NCBI GenBank assembly: GCA_024734555.1
Contig: JANPWX010000008.1
Coordinates: 6,431,652 to 6,495,651 of the forward strand
Direction: 5' to 3'
DNA length: 64,000 nt
DNA from: Trochalopteron elliotii
Taxonomy: Eukaryota; Chordata; Aves; Passeriformes; Leiothrichidae
Shown here: piece by piece, positions 12,168 to 24,900 of the stretch
How the letters are laid out: every line of letters begins with the position of its first letter
Numbering within the stretch: position 1 is the stretch's first letter
Program-made: the position numbers and the translations under genes
The notes under the pieces: generated by a model
The model's database searches: none
Told to the model about the DNA's origin: nothing
The model's input: the letters and a program-made list of their open reading frames with translations, nothing else

Positions 12168-12995
12168 GTTTGTCAAAAGAGAACATTCCAGTAATTATTT
12201 TCTTGGCATCTTCTCTTAATTATACCAAATAACTGAAGCCTTGTAGGTTAGATCATCAGACTTTTTTTGTATGTTTATATGGTAGTCACTAGGCAACCTT
12301 CAGATTTATCTTTGTCCAAACCAGCTCAAGCATGGAAACAGGCTTTCTTTCAGATTGCGCTGCAGGAAACGAGCAGTGGAAGATCTGGCAGCACGATCAA
12401 GTGGCACTGGTCAAGGAGGCTGCCTGATTTGTTACCACTGATGGGAGTGCCAGGACAAGGGAAAATGACTGACTGAGAGCAGGGTCAGCTGCTGAATGCT
12501 TCTGCTATCTGCGCATGGAACAGCATTCCTGTTTTGGCAGCTCTGCCCTGGACAGTGATGGGAAGCACCTCAAGACCACATCTTCCACCAGCCCCAGCAG
12601 TAAGGCAGATGGCTACATGACCTCAACTAGAGTGTAATCAAATAATTCTCAGCATTGTTTTTGCTGTGTTTTATTTTTTAAATAGGCAGCTTGTTAAACA
12701 TGAAGAAAGCAACCAGTGGTTTTTCACTGGGAAGTGACTGCTTCCCAGCTTCTAAGCCTCTGAAATGTGGTGGTATGAATCTGGATTTTACCTTAGCATT
12801 ATCATGGTCACCTAAATGTCAAAATGCAAGGTGCTATATGCTAAAACATACACTACTGTAGAAGCATTCAGAGTACCTTCAGATTAAACAGTCCTGATTA
12901 AATATTTATGTATCCTAATGAGTCTGTGATTGAAAGGGTGAATGCCCGCAGCTGGCTTGAGAAGTCATTGACAAAAATAAAGCCTTGGCTGCTGT
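12168..12995 (+). other. OPN4: Putative OPN4 3' UTR
   Basis: The sequence after the stop carries no convincing further coding frame and runs into a canonical AATAAA at 12,976-12,981, followed by a T/G-rich stretch (gctgctgtatgtcac, atgtctgttc). The end coordinate is inferred from that signal. A second AATAAA lies at 13,040-13,045. Whether an extra exon at 12,354-12,441 is used is unresolved; see findings. Confidence 0.5.
12976..12981 (+). terminator. OPN4: Candidate poly(A) signal of OPN4
   Basis: AATAAA lies about 810 bases after the OPN4 stop and is followed within 10-30 bases by a GU-rich stretch, the usual cleavage context. A second AATAAA follows at 13,040. Which is used cannot be told from sequence. 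Confidence 0.45.
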
Positions 12996-15900
12996 ATGTC
13001 ACATGTCTGTTCAGAGGAGGTTCTTCTCATCTTCTCTAAAATAAACCAGCAGATGACTTTTACAGGTCACTTACCAGAGACCTTCAAAGAGGGTAAAGCA
13101 TCATCTTGGGGAGAGAACCATGCAGTACTGTGGTGTTTTCTACAGGACCTGCACTTACATCATTATCTGTGATTACTAATTGTGCTCATTTTATCTGTGC
13201 TTCACATTATGGCTCAGGTTCACAGGACTCTCCTAGCATTTTATTCCTAACTGCACTCTTCCTTTTTTTAACTCATTTTCTCATTTCTTTACATTTTCCC
13301 TTTCAGTCTCTGATTTTCAAACATAGGTAACAAGTTGAACTACATTGTTCTTCACATAATATCAATATATATTAGTAGAAATCAGGTGCTCCTCTGGATA
13401 TAATAGTGCAAATATTTGGTCCATGGAGACTAATAGCATTCAGACATTCAACAAGAGAGTGAAAGTTTATGTTCATAATCTCAGTTTATTTCCTTGGCTG
13501 TATCCTAGATTGTGCAGAGACCACTGAGAGAATTTCCAGGTTTTGTGTATTGCACTGCCTGATCTCAGGAAGTAATTTCTCTTCGCCTGTTTTCCTGATG
13601 CAAAAACCAGATGGGAAGCATAGAAGTATTTTTAATTACTTTTTTCATTACAAAAAATGGCAACATAAATCTCGTTTGCAACAACCTAGACAGGAACACC
13701 ACTAAACAACAAATTAAAACCCAGAGCAGCACAGGAGAGAGAAGAATGCCTCCAAAATTGCACACTTGAGGCTCTGCAAGGTGGCAGACCTTTGAGAGGA
13801 ATGAGACACTTGCTTTTGATATAGACTGTATGATTTTTAGACAAAGAAAAAAAAAAGGCACTGGTGGGTTACAGAGGCAATTGCTGTGACAGGCTGCCTA
13901 ATGCAGTGCTGACACTCTTAATGCTGCTATTATTTGAGGTGGTCTGCTAGCTAGAGACCCTCATACTTCCTTACTGTGGGAAGCAGGGAGGAAATTGGGA
14001 CTGGAGCGCCATCATGGTTATGGCTGCCTGTGTGTAACCCTGGTGTGTGGGGCTGAGGGACCAAGGCTCAGCTGGGGCAGCACCAGGCTGTGGTCCCTGC
14101 AGCCAGGCTGCCAAAGCCTGTGACCACTGACTGCCCAGTTTTCTGACAGGGCCAGGAATCATGCCAAGGTCATCTACAATGAGCTCAGCAATTCCAAGGA
14201 CAATTCCTCCATTTGAGGACTGGCACAGTGAGCAGACAGTGCAGGACAGCTGCCGGGGACTGGGACAGGGACGTGCTCACTTGCAGTTCCACAGTGCCAG
14301 GTTTTATCCACTGCATAGTTTTGGCCACAATGAGTAATTAAATGTTAATTATGTATTGTGTTCATGGGAAATGGGGCAAGCTTAGTCCTAGGCTAAACAT
14401 ACTGTCCTGCCATCTTGGAGTCTTATCCTTTTTTTGCTGAACCTGCCCTCTCTGTTTGCTTTTTTCTTTTCCTACACCAACTGTGCAGTCAGTGACCTTA
14501 CTTCTTCTTGCAGTTAATATCCTCAGCTGCTGTATCTCTTTTCTTCTTGAGCCAGATGTTAGGAAGCAAGTGTTCTTTCAAGGCTTCCAAGTCTTAGACC
14601 TGACTTTTACTGCTGTAAATAGTCCAAATAATAATAGAAAATGCATTTGGTGTTCCATGTTATAAAAACATGGCCTGGAGTAGATTTTGCACTCAGATTA
14701 TCACAGACTTATACTGGGAAGACCGTAGGCAGGGTATTGCCATAGGTTTTGGCAGGATGAAGAATGGAAGACCTGAAGTCATGGTCAACAAACTCCTCTG
14801 TATCTGAAGATTTGCATTCTACCTGTTAGCCTATAAGAAGGTTTTCATTGATCTCTTGTATATGTTTGGTACTGTTACTGTGCTGGTACTGTGAGCATGT
14901 CTCAGAAAATTAGCAGGCTTGAGGTATGTGCAAACAATGTTTCACTTTTATGCTGTTTGTGTCATGCACTGTTAGTACCATTGCTTCAGAAGCTGCTATC
15001 AAGATTACTGCTTATTTAAACTGATACAGGCTAAAATACCAAATGATATAACGGTAGAGAGATAAAACATAAAGTTGTGTGAAATATCAGATAGACTTAC
15101 TGCAGTCACTGTGAGACTTTTGCAGAAACATCAGTCACAGAGTAGATTAGTCTCAAATTGAATACCACAACGCAGGAGAATTTTGCAAGCTTCTCTCTTG
15201 CCACATTAGAAGAGATGGCACATAAAAATGTACACTGATTAATGTTGCTTCCTGTTTCACAAAGGAATGTATTGGTTCACTCAAATTGAATAAAAAATTC
15301 TTAGGAGTTAAACTGAGTTATCCATTGTTTGTTTTTCTTATTTAATCATTATTTTTGGAGCCAGCAGGAGAAATAAAAAAGCTGAGTCAAAGCTTTTGAA
15401 ACCTGTGCTCTGGTCCAGTTAACAGGAAGATACATATATATATGTATATGACTTTATTTTCAAGTCATTTAGACTGCTCAGGTGCAAGCATTCACTTGCT
15501 TGAGTGCATAACATCTAAATTTAGAGTTCACTGGCTTGGTAAAACCTGAAGTTATGCAGCTACTTTTGAAATACAATGACTTTAGCTGGGATATCAGGTA
15601 TCAGGTGAGCAAAACTGAAAAAAATTACCCAAAGTCAATACGTCAAAACTTCAATAGCAGACTTTGATCTTTGCCCTAAATCTGAATGAAAGTTAATGAG
15701 TAATTGTTTGTTGCTGCTAAAACTCTGTACAGCACAATAATAGGATGTGTTCCAGTTTTCATGAGTAAGAGAAAATCCAGACCACAAGTGTAAACATTTT
15801 TTTATCATAGACAATGGTATCTTTTGATAGTTAAATCATTGGCCAGATAAAGTTTTCAAATAAGAAAATTTACTTACTCGAATCTTGATGAATCTTGCAG

Positions 15901-18900
15901 CTTCAGGCTGAAACATGACCTAATGCCACGTTCTTCCAGAAAGCCCATTCAGTTCCCAGACATCCACCCATTTCCCTCCTTTCAGGAGACACACCTGAGC
16001 AAGAAACTTTTGGCACCATCTAACCTTATTTGGTTTTATTTGTGTTTTTGGGTGTATTTTGAACCTTTCTGGGTTTGATCAGCTTTATTTGCAGAGACTT
16101 AGTTTCCTCTGCTCTTCTGTGTTTAAACCAGATCATGATTTTTGTTTCTAATTTAAAATAAAAGAACAGCAGTAGAAAGTCACACTGGCCCTAAGGATGG
16201 CATTTTAGCCCTCCTGGCAGCAGCAGCAGCAATCCTAACACCAGGACAACACCAGAACCCTCACAGGAGGACAAGACCACACCAAAAAGGTAGGGATGAC
16301 GTGTACAGGCTGCAGGGTGACAGGCAGGGGGGCTGAGGGTTACACAGCAGGAGTTCAGAGTTACAGGACACAGCAGTAGGTCTGGGTACAGACAGGGCAG
16401 GGTAGTTAGGGGCCAGATGAAGGTCTAGCTCAGAGTCCAGGCTCCAGAGCCAGGGGTCAAAAGCCAGGAGTCAAGGATAAAAGGTAAAGGGTAAGGGTCA
16501 AGGGTCAAAAGTCAGGGCTCAGAGGGCAAAGGCTGGGGGTCAGGATTTGTGATGTGATATGCAAAAATGGGAAAATACTGCATGGTAAATACCCTCATTT
16601 TAAACTTCCTGACTTTCCCCCCAGCCCTTGGTTTTTTGGGGATTTTTTTGTTGTTGTTGTTACATCTGGTCTTTACTGCTTCTCTGTGCAAGTTATCCTT
16701 GATATTTTTGGTCTGATTCTTTTACAAATACATGAAAGTAAAGCAAGTTAGTGGGGAGATGAAAACTTGAGTACATATTATGTAGCAGACTCCTTTCTCA
16801 CACAGGAGCCATCAAAACTGCCCACAGCGCTTGGGTTCAGCAAGTGCATGGACCAGGATACTGCAGGATGAAGCCTGGCAAGGTGGAAGCAGCCAAGATG
16901 CATCCCCTGGTTCATCTCAACACAAGCTGATGATCAGTTCTTGCTCTGCACCTCATCCACAGCCTCAGTCCATAGTCAGTGTTCTGTCTGCACCTTGAAT
17001 GGACAAGTATTTAGGTGAAAAGTTTGGTGCTGGGATGCCTTTGTTGTACCTGTCACTTTTACCCATGTATTAACATACACTGTGGCTTACTAAGAATTCA
17101 AATGTCTGTTCATATTTTGCTTGCATTATGGTGTGTCTGCGTTGCACTCTGGTTGTACTTGTTAGTGCTACAGGTTGTAGCAGGACATGAAAAGCTAACT
17201 GCAAAATGCAAAGTCAGGTGTAAATCCACTGTTACTTCTTCTCCCCTGTGCCAGCATGAGGAGATGACTGCATGCCAGCAATCCTGGTGCCAATATTTTG
17301 TGGTAAAATCCCCTGAGAGAAAATTTCTGTAGGGATTAGTGTGTTATGCAATATAGTGACTTTTTTACTCTGAAACATTTTTCCTCTGTATTCGTAGTTA
17401 TGAATCATGTAGGCATTTTTATTTAAAAGGTCAGGTGTGTTCTTCGTCTTAAAGGAAAGCTCCAGAAGACCCTTGTCATCCTCAGGACCTTGTTCTGGAC
17501 TGAATCAGCGAAAGACATAGGCAATAAGAGGTGAGGCAATGGCTGCTGCTGTTTTCAGTGTTGCATGGTCCTTGGGGTGATGCATCCCAGCCCTTTCCCT
17601 CCATGCTGAGGAGCAGGTCTGTCCTCCTGGAACAGCCAGACTTGTGCTAGTGGGTGCCATATGAAATTGGTATTTTCCAGACATTTATAGGGAACTCAGT
17701 GTGAGTAGATTTTCATGGGAACAGCAGAAGATGCCTCCCTAGAGTTTCTCCTTGCCAAATTTCTGGTTCCTTTCTACTGCAAGCAGGTGGCAAATCTCTT
17801 CAAAGGAACAGATGGATGTATTTAACATTAACAACTAATTTTCCACAGGCGTGTTCTTGGAAAGAAATGATCCCTATTTCCTGAGATGGAGGAAAAAAAA
17901 ATCCAGCTCAGAGCAGACTACAAGTGTGGAAAATGTGAAACTCAAAATGCTGGAGTTCGGTAAATGCAAAGCAAATTAAAACAGCAGCTTAGAGTGGAAA
18001 CTGTTGATCCACCAGAAGCAACAAAGAGCCAATTCCACCTTCATAAAAGATATAAAAAAGTTGTATCCAAGCAATTAATACAACCAGGTATTTTTTTTTG
18101 CCTAATTCCATCTATGGACAATCCAACAGAAGTGAGCTCAGAGTCATCAGCAACTTTTTCATGCTTGGATCACTGTGACTGTCTGGGCACCAGCATGTGG
18201 AGAAAATGGGGATGAAGAGTTTCTCTTACAGGACCAAACTTCATTCAAACTTCATTCACCTTGTTAAATACAGCAGAAAAAGACCAAGGGGGATATGACC
18301 ACGCACCTGGGATGAAAAATAGGATATTCAAGTGAAGTGGCAGTGACAACCATCAGAGGCCAGTCTCAGGCACTGATTGCTCCAGTAGATTAATAATAAA
18401 TTCCTTAAAAGTGCAAGTACCCATAGAAACAAATCCTGATATTAAAAAATCTCTTGAGATTACTTATTTGCTGACATTTTTAAACAGGCTGACATTGTTT
18501 TGAGTCTAAGTGCATGTGTGACTGTCAGGAGAGTGCACAAAGCAGGAGTCCTGCTGAAGAAACACAGTAAATTTCCTGACAATGCACAGCCATTGAACAA
18601 GGAACTGCTTCTGATTTGCTGAGGAGGAAAATTGCCAAGAGACCAGTAGGATCTCTGTTATCCTTTTTGTAAACTTCAGTGGAAAAATTGCATGTCCCCT
18701 AAGGTATTTTGTAATGTGGAAATAACTTGAACTTCAGCTGCCTGGCAGGGCTGAACCTGCGTTGTGCTGTATTTCTCTCCTCGCTGTCATGCTACCTAAA
18801 AGCCACACACTTTCCTGGGTCTGGGAATTGAGGTGGTGTGGCCTTTTCCTCCTGGCACCATATTGTCTTTCCATCACAGTACAGCTTAAAACTGTATTTT

Positions 18901-21900
18901 GCTGCATCAGAGCCCAGCAGCAAGTGTTGAACTCCTCGACAAGCCCCTGGGACTCCCTCCTACATGCCTTGTCCCCTCAGACTTCAGTCTGCCAGATGTG
19001 CGGGTCTGCAAAGCCAAGAGAAATGGGCAAGTGGAAAAAAGACTTCTGTGCTTTTTCAGGGTTTTACTATCTTGCCTAATTTTGGAGTGACTGGAGTTGG
19101 GTTTTCTCTCTCTTTTTTTTTTCTTTTTTTTTTTTTTCCCATGGATGCTTTGGCATGCATCCCTACTGGCATAGGATGCTTACTCAGAAAGCATTCGGTT
19201 TTCTTCTGGTCTGATTTCTTTTCTCTATGTGATGATTTTTCCTGGAGCAGCTCTGAGCAGTGCTGAGACTGCCTGGCAGACAGTTCGTCATGATTGGGTT
19301 GTTCTGCCATACTCTGGTGCTGCTGATGCACCAAGACATAAGCTTTTGGGTGAAGCTCTTCCTCTCCAGCAAGAATTAACAACTAAAATTTACAGAGGAG
19401 AAATTCCAATGGCATGTTTTCATTTTGACTGACGTGCTATTTCCAAACTTGTGTAAGAGTAGGTTTTAACCATCCTGCAAAGTCTGATGGTTTGAGTCTC
19501 TCTTCTTCACACGCCTCTGTTTCAGAAGAGGCTGCTGTGCACTTCTGGAACATCACTGCTGTTAAAATACTGAAAACTCTATACCACAGGCTACAGAAAA
19601 ATCAGCAGTTTCAATAACCCAAGCTAAAAAAAGGGAGAAAATCAGTCTGTAGGTGGGAGTCAATGGAGATATCAAGGTAACAGGCAGGTGGTAAGGAAGT
19701 CCCCTCCATTGTGCTCCTAAAATCTGGGCCTGGATTCCAATGGACACAGTAAGGCTCAGGAAAAGCAATCACGAACACTCAAGCCAGACTCTTAACATTT
19801 TATTAAACTGGGTAAAAAAGCAGAGGACTACCACAGTGAAAGGTCATGAGCCTTGACCTTTTTTTCAAGTTTGTCTCTCCAGCCTGAATAGATAGAAACA
19901 AAATTTTGTTGCATAGAAAAATGAAAAAAAATCCCAACTTAAACATACATATCCAGACTAAGGGTCCAGCTGAGTCAATATCTTGCCTCCAACAGTGACC
20001 AGCAATAAGTAACCACAAAGAGATACAAAAAAGGTACCAATACTTTCCTCCTCTGCTCTCCAGAACTTCTGGTGATTCTATGCTAGAAATGGTATTTAAT
20101 AAGTTTCACAGACCTCTTTGCTTCCATGGATCTATGAAATCACTCCTGGGACTCATGTGAAAGCCTAACTATTAAAACATCCCACAGGCTTTGCAGTTTA
20201 ATTGTGATTTACACAAAACAGAGCCTTCCTTTGCTTGCAATTTCATTCAGTGCCCTCCAGTTGTTGTGGGGTGGGGGAGAATGGATGATCATTGCTTTGT
20301 GGGCACCTTCCTTGGAGTGTCCCTGAGTCTGCATCATCCCCACTCATCATTTTCTCTCACAGGTGAGTGTCCCACTCTGCCCACCTGAATCCAGGAGCTC
20401 CATCCCCTTGGCACAGAAACAGTGAAACCACTGAATACCTCGGGTGAGCTGCAAAGCTGCTCTGGCTGCTCATCCTAGGAGGACATCCTGTGTCATTTGC
20501 CCTGGCCCCAGACACCCTGGTCTGGACCCTTGCCTCCTCCTCTCCCGCCCCAGAGCATCCCTGCTCTTATGACAGCATTCCTTTGAAGCCGTGCAAAAGT
20601 CTGAAAGACTTGGAGTAGAAATGTGATGTGTTTACAGTTACAGAGTAGTCACAAAATATTTACAGGCTATATCTAAGCAGTTGATAAGCACTGTGAGGAA
20701 TAACTTATCAACAGGCTGTCTCCCAGATGTGAGAGGCAAGAAAATGTTAATTATCCTCATTTAACATAGGCAGAGGCTGGGATGAAGTGTGAGCAGACAG
20801 TAGCAGTGTTGTGGCAGTCTCCTCCTCTCTCCAGCCCAAACCCAGACACTCCATGCTTCCTGAATGCAGGATGTTGTCAAAATCACTGAAATATCTGGAT
20901 TTCAACTGTATGTATTACATTAGAAATAGAAAACAATCCCCTAGATTCAAGCAATGCAATAACTGAAATTTTGGATCACAACTGCGGTCCAAATTTTGCC
21001 ACTTAATATTTCTACCTGTATAATATAGTGAATCTCAATGACAGGTTCAAATGCACAGCTGTAATTGTCACCAAAACATATGCCTGGGACCTTCTCCAGG
21101 AATGATGGAGGCATCCAACAGCAGGCACTGAATTAATATTATCCTCACACCTTAATCTGGCATGCCTTATGGAAGTAACCAGAAATTAATATAAACATTG
21201 TATTTCTAAGGGCAGGGTTTCCAAGTGCTCTCTCTCAAAGAATATAACTTTTTAAATAAGCAGTTTGGAAGAAGTGTTGCCCACGTTTCTATTCCAGCCT
21301 ACAGGATGTTTCCTTTTATGCTTAGTAACTGAAACATCTTGTCTCAGTATTATCAAACATTGGCAATGACAGTGAAAGTCCCAGCATCTTGTGAGTGTGC
21401 CGCATGGGAAAAAACCCTATTTTAAAAATACTCTTAGAAAATCAATGTTATTTTTATATTGCCTTTGAAGGGAAAGCCCACGGGGGCTCAGAGGGCTTTC
21501 CCAAACACGAGTGAGTGAGTCAGGTCTTTCCTCACACAGGCTGGAAGGAGAGAAAGGCAGGGGAAGCTGCTCTATTTTTAGCTGCCTGAGACATGCAGAC
21601 CTCATGGTGATGGGGAGCTGATAATTACATAAGAAGTCATACCAAGCTTTGCTATTTAGGTCTATCTGGCCTCTTCCTTATCTCAAGTGCTGTACTAGCA
21701 GTTCCTGCTCCAAATATCCGTAATCAAAATACAACGTGCTTTCCTGGAATCCATGACATGAAGTAATGGGCTATTTTACAGTGTCTCTTTTCCATAGGCT
21801 GTTCTTTCTGGCTAATGATTACAGCTAGGCCCTGCTGCCCTAGCTATATTGGTATCACAGCATCTGCTGTAGCCCCACCAGAAAACTGTGAGGTGAGTAA

Positions 21901-24900
21901 AAGAGAGTAATTTACCTTTACTGGGGAGGAGGACTTGTCTTTAAACAGACTTTCAAACATTGTGGTTATTCCCTCCACCCCTGATGCCTGTGGTTATTCC
22001 TGCTGCCACCCCTATTGAGGAAAAGTGTTTTACACAGAAACTGCACCTATAAAAACCTTTCAGTCACTAATGTCAGTTTCTCTAGCTGGATGCATCCTGG
22101 GTGCATTCCCGCTGCTACGGCCCAAAATGCACCCACCTATGTATCTGGTGGCTGTCTGCAAAGGCAGGCAGGGAGGGCCTTGGGTTTAGTTGCTTCTTTT
22201 CCACATCAAGGTTCTTTCAGGTATTTCTTCAATTCCTTGCGATTAATTTAGGGATTTTTGTGTCATGTCTGAATACCTATGTCCCATTGAGCCCCTCTCC
22301 ACACAATGTTCATCACAGGTTTCTCCATGCCTGCTTTGTGGATTTTTTTGCCAGTGAAACCAGTTTTTCCCAGTTCCACTAGCAGCCAAAGAGGGGGGCA
22401 GTGGAAGCAAGGATGCTGGTTTATAGGTAATGGGTAAGGGAAGCTGTAAAGCCCTTTAGTGGCAATGTATCAGGAAAAGTCACGTATGTTACTGCTATTT
22501 GAAGCTGTGATATTTTTTTACAAATATGACCTTTTATTCTCTTGCTGCTCCAAAGCACTGAGAGGAAGCAAGCCCACTAAAAAGGAGGCCATGGCCTGCA
22601 GCTCCTGGAATGTCCTATGCCATTTGCCACAGGGGTGTTCTTGGATTTCAGGTGTGCAGAAGCTATATCCAGCTCCTGGGCACCAGGGTGAATGGAAACA
22701 GTTCTCCTCACATTATTAACACAGGGCTAGATTCCAGGTGTCCAAACACAACCAATTGGTTGAGAGTTTGGGAAGAAACCAGAAATGCTGGCAGCAAAGG
22801 TTTCTGTCATATTACACATGAAAAGTGCTAAAATTCAAAAAAAAAAAATAGTGGATGAAAGGTCTCTCTATTTTTATATAGCAGAGTGAAAGTATTGGGT
22901 ATCTGTGGCAATATTTAGTCCAAAGGAAAGTGTAATTGAATCCAAGTGACATAATGAGAAAATGTCTGGCAAAGCCTGGTCCAGGGGAAAAGTAGCAGGG
23001 GTCATTGCCTTCTAAAATTTAATTTTCAAGATGAATATGGTACAGCTAAAAGCTGTTGTATAGTAGAAGCACACTGTTTTGTGGGAACAGACAGAGGTGT
23101 TGGCATTTTAAAGCAGGAAATGTATGGAGCAAGAAGTGAGAGAGAACATTTTAGTGTTGCAGCTGAAAGTTGGAAGATTTGCCCAGAACAGAGCAGCGCG
23201 CAGGAACACAGTAGGGAAGGTGCAAGTGCAGATTTGACAGGGGGCAGGATAAATACTGCCTTAAACTGACACAGCAGGGTAGCTTGGAAAATAATACAGT
23301 TTCCTTCAGTCTTTCAAACCCTCTTCTGCTCAGCTTTGCTACCATGGCAGGTGTCTCAAGTTAACATCAGGCAACACCTGATTGTTTTTGCTTCTCCTTA
23401 GAAATTGGGCCTGTGAGGGGCCTTCTGCAAAGACAGAGCTCTAAGTTTGGTATTTTTTTTTTCCTCTCTAAGATCTGAAAAGCAATAAACAATGGAATGC
23501 TTTCGTATGAACAAAATAAGATGGGTCAAAAAAACCCCCTTCAAATACACTGTGAAGACAAACTCAAAAGAACAGGTAAATTTGAGGGGGCAGATAATGT
23601 AATTGCAGCCATCATCTCTGCAGCAGTCTAAGGATGTGTCTGCTAATGTGGCCTTTAAATGTTCACATTGATATCTATATGCTAGATGGATGCAATGAAG
23701 AAGAATCTGTTGATGAGACTGATTTCTGCCTGGTGCTCTGTCTGGCTGAGCAGCTTGCTGTAGGTGATTTTACTGTGAGCTGGTGGTTGTTACAGCCCCA
23801 CTGGCCCTTTCAGCCCAGGCAGAAAATGTAACTATTAATAATAGCTACTCCTTTCTCCACTAATTGCTTTCAGTGTCTTTTGTGGGAGAGAATGCAACTT
23901 GCCATTGGTTGTGTTCAGAGATACATGGGATATTATTAAGAGAAGATCTATGTGCTAATTGAAGAGCAATTTGGCTTCTAAAACCAGGCATTTTTGAAGT
24001 GGTGCTTGTCTCTCTATTCCTAGTTTCACGTGCTCTGACTTGCAGGAGAAATGCAAAGTGATCACAAGCAAGGAAAAGTGAAAATCAAATTGCTGGTTTG
24101 GCACTGGCCTCTTTCAAAATTTATCTCTTCTGTTTTTTTAATATATTTATACCTATGAAAGCATTTTGCCCAAAGATAAACAATGCTTCCTTGGGGATTG
24201 CCAGAACCCTTTTATTTTCCATTTTTAACTGGTAAACATTGCTCCAAGACACCCCACTGCTCCATACTCCCATCTGTTACCTAAAGCTGAGAGATGGAGG
24301 TCAAAGCTCGAGTTCAGCTTCCTGTGAGAAAGCAGAACTGAGATTCCTTAAACATCTTAAAGCTTTGCTTTAAATGGATTGCCTTTCTCTCAGTTGTCAC
24401 GAAATACTTCTAAAGGAAGTATTTACATCTTTAAATGAATTATTTCTTGTTTTCCATGCTTCCTCACTGAAGGTAACAGTTAACTGCATCTATGGCTTGG
24501 CAGTTCTCCTTTTTTCATTTTTCTTTTTGCTAATTTTCAATGTTTTCCTAAACATTGCCAAATTTTGAAAAGCTGCAGCATAGCAAAGCAAACTGATGGA
24601 AAATGATATCTGGGTGTAGCAGAGTGAAGGGGGTGAGCAGAAGGAAAGAGTACAACAGGAAATCCAGGCTTTTCCACTTTGATGGAAAAAAAACTCCAAA
24701 GTTGAAAAATCTATTCAGAACAGTTTCCTGCATTTCAGTGTCTTGTGAAAAAAATTGAATAAAAGAAAAAATAAATTAGTTTTGTGGCCCATCTGTGTCC
24801 AGCTCTGGTCCTGGTCCATGAAATCTTAGCCCCCCTCAGGGTTTGATCAAGAGCAAATTGAGATTCAGTCTTAAAATGCTGATAGCCTTGCATGATTTGA

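Noticed and set aside
13565..13705. A phrase resembling a reverse-transcriptase 'SPVF-KPDGK-R' motif (plus strand, about 13,575-13,625)
   Set aside because: Nothing before or after it continues a reverse-transcriptase domain, and no LTR or LINE structure surrounds it; probably chance.
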